Origin: UBA5359 sp002410925 [NCBI: bacterium UBP13_UBA5359]
Lineage (GTDB): Bacteria > UBP13 > UBA5359
Assembly (NCBI GenBank): GCA_002410925.1
Contig: DHPR01000033.1
Span: 1-64,000 of the forward strand
Direction: 5' to 3'
DNA length: 64,000 bases
Positions 15,756 through 25,752 of the stretch are shown here, piece after piece. How positions within the stretch are numbered: position 1 is the first letter of the stretch; each line of letters begins with the position of its first letter. Both the position numbers and the translations under genes were made by a program. Under the pieces are notes generated by a model. That model was not told the DNA's origin, ran no database searches, and saw nothing but the letters and a program-made list of their open reading frames with translations.

Positions 15756-18700
15756 ATGAATAATCTTCGTAATGCAGCTTGGAGAATACCCGTCGTATAT
15801 CTTCTTATCATAACAATGATATTGCCGTATTATCTTGATTTCTTTACGGCCAGAGCTGATGCGGCGTCCAATTACTCCGAAGGACAACAGGTACTGGTTC
15901 TCGATTTTATATCAAGTACGGAGAGCGCCCGGCCGTTCGGCAAAAAGGCTGCCGATGCTTTGACTGTAACCATAAATCAGACAGGGCGCTACAAGACGGT
16001 TTCAAAGCAGTTCGTGAGCAAAGTAGCCCAGGATTTTAAATATGGCGACCTTAATTCCCGGGAACAGGCTCTTCAGCTTGCCGCCAGATTGAATGTCGAT
16101 CTGCTGGTGTGCGGAAAGATCCTCGACGCTCAGGTGATAGATGATGGAAAACAGGCTAAGGTCCGGGCATCCGCGGAGATGATAGAGGTCCAGACAGGCC
16201 AGGTTCTTTTTACGGATGAAATCACGGCGCTCAGTGCTAAAAGGCTTGCCGGTGGCGGCGACCAGGCTGTATTGCTCGAGGAGGCAGCCTCCAACGCCGG
16301 ATTTGCGCTGGCGCAGAATATCAAGGCGTTCAATCCTGTAACCGGTGTTGTGCTCAGCGTCAGTAACAGGGAAGTGGTCATAAACTTAGGCCGCAACAAT
16401 GGTCTGCACAAAGGTTCCGAATTGTCTCTTATAAGAGAAACGCGCGTAGAGAAGAGTGCCGGACGCTTTGGCGGCATAGAAGTGAATATCGATAAGCGTA
16501 TAATCGGCAAGCTGTCGGTGAAGAGTTTTGATGAATACTCTTCAGTATGTACTGTTTTAAACAGCGTGGTCAACCCGGTTGAGAATGACAAGGTTCGTCT
16601 CGATTTTGTCAAAGCCGATACTTATAAAGAGATAGAAAAGAAGGCTGCACAACAGGAAGGGTTGGGCGGTATCAGCAAGTTTCTGTTGGGGCTGGCTGCC
16701 CTGGGCGGCCTTGTTGCTCTGGGCGGAAAGGCCGGCAGCGATAGCGAAGGCCCCCTGCCCGGCGAGGAGATAGATGAAAAGAAATCTACCGTTACCTTAA
16801 CCGGTGCCTCCACCCTGCCTGCCGATGGTCTTACCAGCACCTTTATTACGGTAAGGGTTGTGGATATCGATAACAACCCATTGGCTAACCACAAGATAGT
16901 TCTCCATTCCAGCCGCAACAGCAGCAGCGCCGGCTTATCCGCTGAGCCTGCCGCCGCAGTCCTTCCACCGGCAGCAACCGGTGATGATCTCTCCCCGGCA
17001 CCCGGCAAAATCAGGCCGGGCAGCGCTATTAATAAGAGCAGGCCTCGCTTGAATACGTTTGGTTCGGCGGCATCTTCCATAGGTTCAGCTTCGTTCTCTC
17101 GCCGGCAGCGCATACAGCAGCCTGATGCCGATTCTTCCATGGACATCGAGAGGCAGACCTCTCAGGTAACAGAAAAAACAGTTGTGAGGAAGTTCCCGGA
17201 TAAGGGATTATTCGGCAGGCCAGATAGAGACAGGCAATCGTTGCGGCAAAGATTCCCTCGCAGAGCGAGTGGCAATACAAGCGCACCGCTCAATATGGTG
17301 AGCGGCCAGGCCAGCGGGCCGGATATCATAACTCCTGTAATCAGTGATTTGACCGACGCCAGCGGCACAGTCACCTTTGCCGTAAGATCCACTGCGGCCA
17401 TAGAAAGTCCCGGTGTATCCTTTTACGCTTATGACAGTACTGCACAGCGTACTATAGTTCAGCGTGTCAATAATATCATATTTACTCCGGGTCAACTGGC
17501 ACAGTATAAATTAACTGTGTCATCATCGCTTGTCAGAAAGGGTGAAACATTCAGCATTTCCGTCGAAGCGCAGGATCAGTATGGGAACTTTATCAAGACG
17601 GCAGCCGGAACGGTGGGGTTGTCCGCTGCCGTTGCCGATACCTCCGAGGCCGTGGTGCTTAATCCCAGTCCGGCTACGGTCACTCTTTCCGCCGGCGTTG
17701 GTATATTGAGCGGTTTAGTCCTCGGCAGCACAGGCAATATTAAATTGACCGCCTTCGGCGGCGGCGGCGCGCTGGGCATAACCGATATAACCGTCATTGC
17801 CGAGCAATTGCCCACGGCTCCTGCCATAGCAAATATAGTGGAGGGGGACAGACAGGTCTCTGTGCAATGGGATCCTGTTGAAGACGCCTCTGTGACAGGC
17901 TATAGGGTCTATCAATCCACCTTGCAGAACGGCCAATATACGCAGGTGACCCAGGTGAGCAAGGATGTTACGGCCGCCACTGTTCCCGGGCTTGCCAATA
18001 ATACCGATTATTGGTTCAAGGTGGCCTCTTATAACACTACCGGTGCAGAGAGTTTCAGCGCAGCGCGAAAAGCTACGCCGCAGGTCTCTTCCATTACCGG
18101 CTTCAAGGTGGAAACCACCAATGATGCCGGACAATGGGTACCCGGCGGAACAGCCGTTTCCTGGAAGGCCGGCAAGGCATATTCTGTACGTATATCTCCG
18201 GTAGATAATACCGGCGCTCTGATGATTTCCTCTCAGAGTCTTACCGTTAATCTCCGAGCAGGAACAACACGGCATATGGGAACGATGAAGTTCTCCACCG
18301 ATGGTGAAAATTTTAACGCCGTTCAGGCGACCGTTCCGGCCGGGCAGCAGTTTGTAGTAGTCAAGGCTATGGATACGCTGGCAACTTATGTGGGAACAAT
18401 AGGCAACAGCGTTACTGTAGCTGTGGAAGAGGGGCAGACGCCTTTCCGCAGCGGTGAGAGCGGAGCTATATCTATCTATCCCGACGACCAGTATAAGCTC
18501 GGCTTCAGCACAATGTCGCAGAGCATTGCCGTAGGCAGTGTCTCCGACGTAGTGAATATCCAGGTGCAGGATCAGCATGACAATCTGGTAACCGGCATAA
18601 ATAAAGGCGGTATGGTCTCCGTTAAGGGAGATGGCTCCACCAGCCTGATGTTCTCCAGAGATGGGGCGGATCCGTGGAATAGTGTAATCGATATAGATAT

Positions 18701-21700
18701 CGTTAACGGGGTGGGAAGTTTTTACTTCAGGGATACGAACGCCGGTACACCCAGCATACGTGTCGAGGATAATACCCGTTCATTGCAACAGACTCAGGCT
18801 ATTCAATCGGTAAAAATTGTCAGCAAGAGCATCAAGATAACCTCATTGCCCTATACTCTCTTTACCGGTGAAGTTCCGCCGACTCCGGTTACGGTAGAGG
18901 CATTGAATGAGGATGGAACGAGAGATACATTCTTTACCAATCAGGATATAACCGTTACTGCTCCGAGCAGCGGCACCGTGCTTTTCTGTGACACGGCAGA
19001 TGGTACCTATCAGGCTCAACCCTTCATATTGAGAATGTCGGATGGCCTGGGGCAGTTCTATTTTAAATCGACGCTAGCCGGAACCCCGATCATTAAAGTC
19101 GACAGCGGCGCATTGGGATATGGCTATGATACCCAACAGCAGGCTATCAATCAGCGTGTGCCTAATTCCATAGAGATCAGCAGCACCAAGGATCAGATGA
19201 TTGCCGACGGCATACAGACTGCGGAAATTATTTGCGTAGTCAAGGATTCCACAGGAAATCCGGTCAGCGGCGTAAGGGTGAATTTCTCCAAGGAACCATC
19301 GGAGATGGGCGGCGTCAGCCCGGCCTTCGGCCTTACGAATTCCGACGGGATTATCACGGCTCACTTCACCGCCGGCACCATATCCGGCATTGCCACTGTA
19401 AGGGCGACTGTGGCAGATCATACCTCGGTGAACAAGAGCACCTCTATCGAGCTGGTTGCCGGCAAGCCGGCGATAATACTTCTGAGTGCACCGTCGGGTA
19501 CGCGTGTTCAGGTGGGCGGTAATAAGCTGCCCGTAAAGGCAACGGTCTACGACCGATTCGGCAATCTGGTAGCCGATAACACCGAAGTTGTTTTTAAAGT
19601 CAGCGACAGGGAGAAGGCTACCATTTCCAGCCCTTCTACAACTGTTAACGGCGTGGCCTCCACTTCATTGCAATCAGGCAATAAATCAGGTTCCGTTGAC
19701 ATTGAGGCTTCAATAGTATTGCTGCCGCCCGATAGCAGCACAATCAAGAGCGCCCTGCTGCATCTCTCTGTTGATGCCGGCCCGCCAAGCTTGATTTATG
19801 CCTCGCTTGAAGGCCCCAACTCTCTCAGCATAGGTGCTGTAGAGGGTGTTCTGCCTGCAGATAACGTTTCTACTCTACAAGTTAAGGCCACCGTCAAGGA
19901 TCAGTTTGGTAACCCTGTCAATGACGGCACGCGGGTCTACTTTACTTCGGAGCTCGGTTCCATGATGGCCGGCCAGCCTACCAGCAGCAGCTCCACTACC
20001 GGAGGCGTGGCCGTATCCACTCTTACGGCGCCGGACTGGGGAACCATACGCTTTGAAAGCGTTGAATCGGCAAAGCGCGGCATATCCAAGGTAACGGTCA
20101 CGGCCGGCGACGTCGACGGTGTGCCTATGGCTGTTAACGATATCTGTCGGGTGATCTTTACCGGAACGCCGAAAACCTTTTATATCACGATGAATGAACT
20201 GGGGATTCCTGCAACAGCTACAACAATAAGAGCGGGAAATACCATCTCCTTTTACAGCTATGCCAAAGATGAATATGACCATCCATTGGCACCGTCTACA
20301 AGGGAGAACCCTTCTTATGCTACCGTTAATTTCCTGCCCGGAGGAGAGCGTTCTTCTTTCAGCCCGACGGCGGTCACCCATAACCCGGCCGGCATAGCTA
20401 CCGCTCAATTTTCGGCCAGCACACGCACCATTGACAGCCCGGCCGCTGTAACGGCCAGGATGAGGTGCATGGGGTATATATACTATGCGGAGAATACCGT
20501 GATAACTACCATCATGCCGGAGAAATTGGACCACTTTTTCTTTGAACAGCATGGCGGCGGCGCGGTAAACGGCCGGCCTATGAATACCACCATCTGGGCG
20601 TATGATCAGTATGGCAATCTGAAAACCGATTATGTCGGCGGCACAACAATACGTGCTCAGGGCGGCAAGGGAACGATCAGCAGCGGCGCCACCTGTAGCT
20701 TTGCTGTTAATGATAGAGGTAGAGTTGACCATCAGCCCGTATATACCACTAATTTCCTTACCAAGGATAATCCTACTGAAACCATCACCATGACGGTTGT
20801 TGATGGGGCGGCCAACGGAACCACCGGCAGCGTAACCATTTACGGCGGTTCCGGTACGGTTCCCGGCACAATTTCATTGATGGCCTCTTCCGGGCCTTAC
20901 AAGGCGGGATCGAGCGAGACCAGTATTACGGCGACAGTCTACGATAACCTTGGAACACCGGTAGAGGGCAAGCCGATCAGCTTTACCATCGATAACAACG
21001 GCTCTGTATCGCCGTCAAGTGCGGTTACGGATAGTAGCGGTCGGGCGACTGCCAATGTTACGGTTGCTAAAAAGGCGGGAGTCATACATACTATCACGGC
21101 GGCTACATCCGGTTTGGCGGCTGTTAGCACCAAGATAACGGTTGATGCAAATGAGCCTGCCGGTAATTTAAGCGTTGTGCCGGCCACAGCCAGTGTTGTT
21201 GCCGGAACAGCGGACGAGTGCACGGCTACGGTAGTTGATGCATACGGCAACCCGGTAAACGGCATAGTGGTAAACTTCAAGGCCATCGCTCAGGACAATA
21301 GCGTTGTCGGCATGAGCTCTGCCATTTCCGGAACCGACGGTAAGGCTAAGAGCACCTTCCAAACTCCTGATGCGGGGGCGTATACCATTAAGGCCTGGAT
21401 CGGGGATGAGGGTGCGTCGGCAGCAGAGGGAACGACAGCAGTGACCGTGAAGGCCGGCACTGCCGCCCGCATAGAGGCTGTAAGCGGTACTTTCCAAAGC
21501 GGAGTAATCAACAGCTCCCTGCCGGAGGAATTCAAGGTAAGGATTGTTGATGCTAACAATAATCCTGTCAACGGCGTAGCCGTAACCTTTGCTCAGACGA
21601 AAAAGCCCACCGGCGCCGATGATATGGAGATCGGTAATCCGACAGCCGTAACCAGAACCGATTCCGCGCTGGGGGATGGTATCGCATCTTCAGGAAGGAT

Positions 21701-24700
21701 AGCGGTGGGCAATGAACCCGGAACGTATAAAATGACCGCTACCAGCGGCACACTGGCCGGTTCGCCCGTTACGGCTACCTTCGAGATCGTCAGCGATACG
21801 CCGAAGATTACCAATGCCTTTGTAGATGGTGCACCGGCGCAGGATGCCAAGAAGATATATCTCAACGATACTACGGTCACTCTGCGCCTTGAGGGCAGCG
21901 GCTTCAAGGAGGGCATGAACGTCTGGCTGATGAAGGGAGCATCCAATACACCCAAGGTTACCGCCGGCGTTATCAGCCCCATGCAGGCAACGGCTGTAAT
22001 CAGTTCGGCGGACTTCCCGCCGGCACCGGCGGAGGGATGGAGCATATGCGCTCAGAATATAAATGGTTCAGTTGCTGATGAACTGCAGGATGCCTTCAAC
22101 ACTGTGTATCGTCAGCCGATAATAACCGGGGTAACTCTCAACGGCAGCGGTGAGGTAAATTCAACGCTTACCATGACGGTGACGGGAAATTACTTCAGGG
22201 CAGGCGCCGAGGCAGCGCTGGTGCTCGGCACCGATATCATTCCAGCCAATGAGACTACCGTTATGGATAACAGCCTCCTGGAATGCCGATTCACCTTGCT
22301 GGCAGAGGGCGGCAAGAGCTGGAACCTGAGGGTTACCAACGATGACGGCCAATACGGCAGCCGGACAAATGCCGTGCTGGTAGCCTGGCCGGCGCCGTTC
22401 GTTGCCGCCATCGCACCTGATATCGGCCATACCGGCGAAAATACAAAGTCCATTACGGTAACAGGCAGTAACTTCTATGATAATGCCACCGTAAGAATGT
22501 CTAAAAATGGAGCGGATTCAACAGCGATACCTGGAACCGTAATATCGATTGCAGGCGGAAATACCATTGCGGCGGAATTCAATCTCTCCGATCCTTACGG
22601 CACCGGGCAGTTGCCGGCAGACGGTGTGTGGGATATTCAGGTAATGAATATAGGTTCTGTCTGGAGCACCGTTAACGCCAATGATAGATTTACATTATCT
22701 TATCAGGCGCCGACGGTTACCTCCATAACTCCCAATATGGGTGAACGCGGGCAGTCTATCTCTGGTGCCAGCCTTGCCGGCAGCGGATTCCTTAGCGGTG
22801 CCGAGGTAAAGCTCGTCAGAGCGGGATCTTCTGATATAAAAGCGACGAACGTTCTTGTGGAGAGCTCTGGCAGGATCGCTTACTCCCTCGATATACCTGT
22901 CGACGCTGAAGAGGGTGACTGGGATGTGGTGGTAACCAATCCCGATGCTCAGTCCGGAACCGGGCCGGCTCTCTTCAAAGTAGAGGAGGTAACACCGACG
23001 GTGGTCTCCATATCTCCCGCTACGGGTGAGCGTGGGCAGACCCTTGCTGCAACGGAGCTTGTCGGCACCGGCTTCCTGAACGTTACAACCGTTAAATTGA
23101 CTCGCAGCGGCCAGGCGGATATAACGGCAACAGAGGTATCTGTTGATGGTCCTACACGGATTACCTGTAAGTTTGCTATACCATCCGATGCGGCAACGGG
23201 TCCCTGGAACGCCGTTGTGATTAATTCCGGCAGCAAGGCCAGTACCGGCGGAGCAGGAATCTTTAATATCGAATATCAGGCGCCGACGGTGACATCGATC
23301 GCCCCGGCTTCAGGCGTAATCGGGCAAGAGATATCTATAACGGAGCTTGCAGGAAGCGGATTTGCCCCCGGTGCGCAGGTTAAACTGACCGGCGGCGGCC
23401 TGGCGGCAGATATAGCCGGCTCCTTCATAACGGTAGTCGATTCCGGCAAGATAACCTGTCGGTTCGCTATCCCGTCCGGGACTCAGGCGGGCCGGTGCGA
23501 TGTGGTAGTGATCAACCCCGGCGACAAGAGCAGTACCGGCGGAGAGGATCTCTTTACTATTATGTCGTCGGCAGCCGTTGTGAGCGATATCAATCCGGCC
23601 GGCGCCATGAATACGGGCGTTGTCAATGTGACTACGAGCGGAGCAAATTTTGTCAGCGGCGCTACCGTAAAGCTGGCAAAGGCAGGTCAGATCGATATCA
23701 ATGGAAGCGTGAGCTCGCTGACAGCCAATTCCATTGCCTGTACCTTCGACCTGAATGACCCATATGGAACGGGTGAGCCGGCGGTTCCGGGAGCCTGGGA
23801 TGTAGTAGTGACCAATCCGTATGCCGTTGGAGAGGGCATCTTGCCCGGAGGCTTTACCGTTAACAACCCGGCGCCGGAGATAACGTCAATAACACCGGCC
23901 GGCGGCGATAATGATCAGAGCGCCGTTTCTGCTACGGTGACCGGCAAGTATTTTATAGATGATCCGGCTACTACGGTATCGCTGGAAGCGGCAGGATTTC
24001 CTGCTATAACAGGAACGATGAGCAGCATAACGCCTACGCGGATAACCTGCACCTTCAATCTGGCGGGCGCCGTTGCGGGTAAAAGGAAGCTGCGCGTGGT
24101 GAACAGCGATGGCCAGATGAATTCCATGGCCGACGCCTTTACCATCCTGAACCCCGCCCCGATCGTTACCGGAGCTGTCCCTGGCTCCATGAAAAGGGAT
24201 GAGATCAAGGAGGTTGTCATCAGCGGTTCCGGTTTTATGGCCGGGGCGCAGGTGAAGCTGGTCATAGCCGGCCAGCCGGCCATAGAGGCGGTAGATGAGG
24301 TAGTGACCGGTGGAGATAGTATAACCTGCAGCATAACTATACCGGCATCTGCGGTCTACGGCCTCTGGGATATAGTGGTGACCAACCCCGATAAGAGAAC
24401 GGGTAGCAAGGCAGGCGGTTTCTCTGTTACACCTTTGCCACCGATTATCACCTCCCTTTCGCCGAACAAGGGAACGAATAATGAAGCGGTAGAAATTATT
24501 ATTAGCGGCAGCGATTTCAACACCGGCAGTGTGAAACTCTCCATGACCGATGAGCCAGACATCGACGGGCAGCTGGTATCGGCCGCGCCGACTGAACTTA
24601 AATTCAGATTCGATCTTAACGGCGCTGCTGCCGGTCAATGGATGCTGACGGTCACCAATGCCGATGGAGGGCGCGCAACGGCAGCCTTTACCATTCGTAA

Positions 24701-25550
24701 TCCCGCCCCTACATTAACCGGTATTATGCCGTCCAATGCTTTCAATAATGAGAGTGCAAAGGCGGTAACTATTCAGGGCAGCGGCTTCTCTGCTCCCACA
24801 GTGAAACTCAGGCGTGCCGGCCAAGAGATATCCGGCAGCGCCATAACTTCAACTGCCGACAGCCTTAGCTGCACGTTCGATCTTACCGGTGCCGCCAGCG
24901 GTGATTGGGATGTAGCGGTCGCTAATTATCTCAGTGATGAGGTTTCATTGGCTGCAGCCTTCCACATTGCCGATCCTGCGCCTGCAATCAGCTCTATCTC
25001 GCCATCGGCCGGCGAGCAGGGTCAGAGGGTGAGCGGTGTCGTGATAAACGGAGATTACTTCCAGACGGGTGCAACGGTAATGTTGACCAAGGAAGGGCAG
25101 ATACCTGTTGAGGCAAGCGTGACCAGCGTAACAGCCAATCGCATTGAATGCAGCTTCAGCCTGCCTTCCTCCGACAGTGCTCTCGGCCTCTGGGATCTGA
25201 CAGTGGCTAATCCGGATACACAGAGCATAACTGTGCAGTCTGCCTTTGAAGTCCAACACGCCGCACCGGTGGTGACAGGGATCAATCCCTCAGCTGGATC
25301 GAATAATGGGTCTGTGCTTATTAGCAACCTGGCCGGAACCGGCTTCAGGGACGGGGCGGCAGTGCAGCTTATAAAGGGCGACGCCACTATAGAAGCAACC
25401 AATGTTGCGGTGGTCAGTTCCAACAGGATAACCTGCGAATTCAAGCTGAATGGGGTTGCTGCCGGCCTTTGGTCGGTTAAAGTGATCAACTCTGACGGGA
25501 AGAGCGGGATAAAGGATAATATATTCACCGTTAATGATGCCGGAGGATAG
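15756..25550 (+). CDS. Giant secreted multidomain protein: CsgG-like, invasin-type Ig, FN3 and thirteen IPT/TIG repeats
   Basis: A 3264-residue exported protein that takes up 15% of the window. A signal peptide (hydrophobic about 11-30, ending TARADAA) leads into a CsgG/curli-assembly-like domain at about 45-195 (LVLDFISST, LNVDLLVCGKI, TGQVLFTDE), then a small beta domain (about 205-290). A Gly/Leu-rich hydrophobic stretch (about 308-325) could insert in a membrane. The first invasin-type (Big_1) domain is split by an Arg-rich insert of about 135 residues. An FN3 domain sits at about 687-780, then about eight Big_1-like domains to residue 2010, then thirteen IPT/TIG repeats to the end. There is no LPXTG, SLH, autotransporter barrel or other C-terminal anchor. 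The start is ATG 15756; TTG 15723 is less likely. The upstream gap is AT-rich. Likely a cell-surface fibre or adhesin; function unproven. Confidence 0.75.
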   Translation: MNNLRNAAWRIPVVYLLIITMILPYYLDFFTARADAASNYSEGQQVLVLDFISSTESARPFGKKAADALTVTINQTGRYKTVSKQFVSKVAQDFKYGDLNSREQALQLAARLNVDLLVCGKILDAQVIDDGKQAKVRASAEMIEVQTGQVLFTDEITALSAKRLAGGGDQAVLLEEAASNAGFALAQNIKAFNPVTGVVLSVSNREVVINLGRNNGLHKGSELSLIRETRVEKSAGRFGGIEVNIDKRIIGKLSVKSFDEYSSVCTVLNSVVNPVENDKVRLDFVKADTYKEIEKKAAQQEGLGGISKFLLGLAALGGLVALGGKAGSDSEGPLPGEEIDEKKSTVTLTGASTLPADGLTSTFITVRVVDIDNNPLANHKIVLHSSRNSSSAGLSAEPAAAVLPPAATGDDLSPAPGKIRPGSAINKSRPRLNTFGSAASSIGSASFSRRQRIQQPDADSSMDIERQTSQVTEKTVVRKFPDKGLFGRPDRDRQSLRQRFPRRASGNTSAPLNMVSGQASGPDIITPVISDLTDASGTVTFAVRSTAAIESPGVSFYAYDSTAQRTIVQRVNNIIFTPGQLAQYKLTVSSSLVRKGETFSISVEAQDQYGNFIKTAAGTVGLSAAVADTSEAVVLNPSPATVTLSAGVGILSGLVLGSTGNIKLTAFGGGGALGITDITVIAEQLPTAPAIANIVEGDRQVSVQWDPVEDASVTGYRVYQSTLQNGQYTQVTQVSKDVTAATVPGLANNTDYWFKVASYNTTGAESFSAARKATPQVSSITGFKVETTNDAGQWVPGGTAVSWKAGKAYSVRISPVDNTGALMISSQSLTVNLRAGTTRHMGTMKFSTDGENFNAVQATVPAGQQFVVVKAMDTLATYVGTIGNSVTVAVEEGQTPFRSGESGAISIYPDDQYKLGFSTMSQSIAVGSVSDVVNIQVQDQHDNLVTGINKGGMVSVKGDGSTSLMFSRDGADPWNSVIDIDIVNGVGSFYFRDTNAGTPSIRVEDNTRSLQQTQAIQSVKIVSKSIKITSLPYTLFTGEVPPTPVTVEALNEDGTRDTFFTNQDITVTAPSSGTVLFCDTADGTYQAQPFILRMSDGLGQFYFKSTLAGTPIIKVDSGALGYGYDTQQQAINQRVPNSIEISSTKDQMIADGIQTAEIICVVKDSTGNPVSGVRVNFSKEPSEMGGVSPAFGLTNSDGIITAHFTAGTISGIATVRATVADHTSVNKSTSIELVAGKPAIILLSAPSGTRVQVGGNKLPVKATVYDRFGNLVADNTEVVFKVSDREKATISSPSTTVNGVASTSLQSGNKSGSVDIEASIVLLPPDSSTIKSALLHLSVDAGPPSLIYASLEGPNSLSIGAVEGVLPADNVSTLQVKATVKDQFGNPVNDGTRVYFTSELGSMMAGQPTSSSSTTGGVAVSTLTAPDWGTIRFESVESAKRGISKVTVTAGDVDGVPMAVNDICRVIFTGTPKTFYITMNELGIPATATTIRAGNTISFYSYAKDEYDHPLAPSTRENPSYATVNFLPGGERSSFSPTAVTHNPAGIATAQFSASTRTIDSPAAVTARMRCMGYIYYAENTVITTIMPEKLDHFFFEQHGGGAVNGRPMNTTIWAYDQYGNLKTDYVGGTTIRAQGGKGTISSGATCSFAVNDRGRVDHQPVYTTNFLTKDNPTETITMTVVDGAANGTTGSVTIYGGSGTVPGTISLMASSGPYKAGSSETSITATVYDNLGTPVEGKPISFTIDNNGSVSPSSAVTDSSGRATANVTVAKKAGVIHTITAATSGLAAVSTKITVDANEPAGNLSVVPATASVVAGTADECTATVVDAYGNPVNGIVVNFKAIAQDNSVVGMSSAISGTDGKAKSTFQTPDAGAYTIKAWIGDEGASAAEGTTAVTVKAGTAARIEAVSGTFQSGVINSSLPEEFKVRIVDANNNPVNGVAVTFAQTKKPTGADDMEIGNPTAVTRTDSALGDGIASSGRIAVGNEPGTYKMTATSGTLAGSPVTATFEIVSDTPKITNAFVDGAPAQDAKKIYLNDTTVTLRLEGSGFKEGMNVWLMKGASNTPKVTAGVISPMQATAVISSADFPPAPAEGWSICAQNINGSVADELQDAFNTVYRQPIITGVTLNGSGEVNSTLTMTVTGNYFRAGAEAALVLGTDIIPANETTVMDNSLLECRFTLLAEGGKSWNLRVTNDDGQYGSRTNAVLVAWPAPFVAAIAPDIGHTGENTKSITVTGSNFYDNATVRMSKNGADSTAIPGTVISIAGGNTIAAEFNLSDPYGTGQLPADGVWDIQVMNIGSVWSTVNANDRFTLSYQAPTVTSITPNMGERGQSISGASLAGSGFLSGAEVKLVRAGSSDIKATNVLVESSGRIAYSLDIPVDAEEGDWDVVVTNPDAQSGTGPALFKVEEVTPTVVSISPATGERGQTLAATELVGTGFLNVTTVKLTRSGQADITATEVSVDGPTRITCKFAIPSDAATGPWNAVVINSGSKASTGGAGIFNIEYQAPTVTSIAPASGVIGQEISITELAGSGFAPGAQVKLTGGGLAADIAGSFITVVDSGKITCRFAIPSGTQAGRCDVVVINPGDKSSTGGEDLFTIMSSAAVVSDINPAGAMNTGVVNVTTSGANFVSGATVKLAKAGQIDINGSVSSLTANSIACTFDLNDPYGTGEPAVPGAWDVVVTNPYAVGEGILPGGFTVNNPAPEITSITPAGGDNDQSAVSATVTGKYFIDDPATTVSLEAAGFPAITGTMSSITPTRITCTFNLAGAVAGKRKLRVVNSDGQMNSMADAFTILNPAPIVTGAVPGSMKRDEIKEVVISGSGFMAGAQVKLVIAGQPAIEAVDEVVTGGDSITCSITIPASAVYGLWDIVVTNPDKRTGSKAGGFSVTPLPPIITSLSPNKGTNNEAVEIIISGSDFNTGSVKLSMTDEPDIDGQLVSAAPTELKFRFDLNGAAAGQWMLTVTNADGGRATAAFTIRNPAPTLTGIMPSNAFNNESAKAVTIQGSGFSAPTVKLRRAGQEISGSAITSTADSLSCTFDLTGAASGDWDVAVANYLSDEVSLAAAFHIADPAPAISSISPSAGEQGQRVSGVVINGDYFQTGATVMLTKEGQIPVEASVTSVTANRIECSFSLPSSDSALGLWDLTVANPDTQSITVQSAFEVQHAAPVVTGINPSAGSNNGSVLISNLAGTGFRDGAAVQLIKGDATIEATNVAVVSSNRITCEFKLNGVAAGLWSVKVINSDGKSGIKDNIFTVNDAGG
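21796..25545 (+). repeat. Thirteen tandem IPT/TIG-type Ig-like repeats (in the giant gene)
   Basis: Units of about 90-100 codons, each opening with a hydrophobic I-x-x-I-x-P strand followed by a Gly-rich turn (GSGF, GTGF, GNYF). They start near nucleotides 21805, 22113, 22392, 22707, 22995, 23280, 23571, 23871, 24159, 24438, 24708, 24978 and 25263. The units are clearly diverged from one another, with no long identical DNA stretches. Confidence 0.75.
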
Positions 25551-25601
25551 GGCCTAAGTCTTTTGGTAAATCATTTACGGGGGTGTGACAGCCGATAAGA
25601 A

Positions 25602-25631
25602 GAGAGGGCCTATTCATTAGTAGGCCCTCTC
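25602..25631. terminator. Perfect 11-bp hairpin after the giant gene
   Basis: GAGAGGGCCTA (25602-25612), an 8-base loop, TAGGCCCTCTC (25621-25631). Neither strand has a good U tract, so it may be a weak terminator or an RNA-stabilising 3' structure. Confidence 0.5.
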
Positions 25632-25692
25632 GGGCGTGGTTGGCAGCAAGGCTGATTCTGTAATTCGAAGATGAAGATAGAAATAGCATTCC

Positions 25693-25721
25693 TTAAAGGT
25701 AAAATCCTCTTTTTGTAGAAT
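25693..25721 (+). promoter_or_regulatory. Possible promoter of the zinc-ribbon gene pair
   Basis: TTAAAG (25693-25698), 17 bases, TAGAAT (25716-25721), 32 bases before the ATG at 25753. The match is moderate. Confidence 0.35.
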
Positions 25722-25752
25722 AATAACAATAATGGATTCAAGGGGAGGCGAT

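Noticed and set aside
17715-18578. 287-codon open frame on the minus strand within the giant gene
   Set aside because: Antisense to the FN3 and Ig region; composition is His/Tyr/Arg-rich and not protein-like. Several similar shadows exist in this gene (for example 19875-20732 and 23886-24638).
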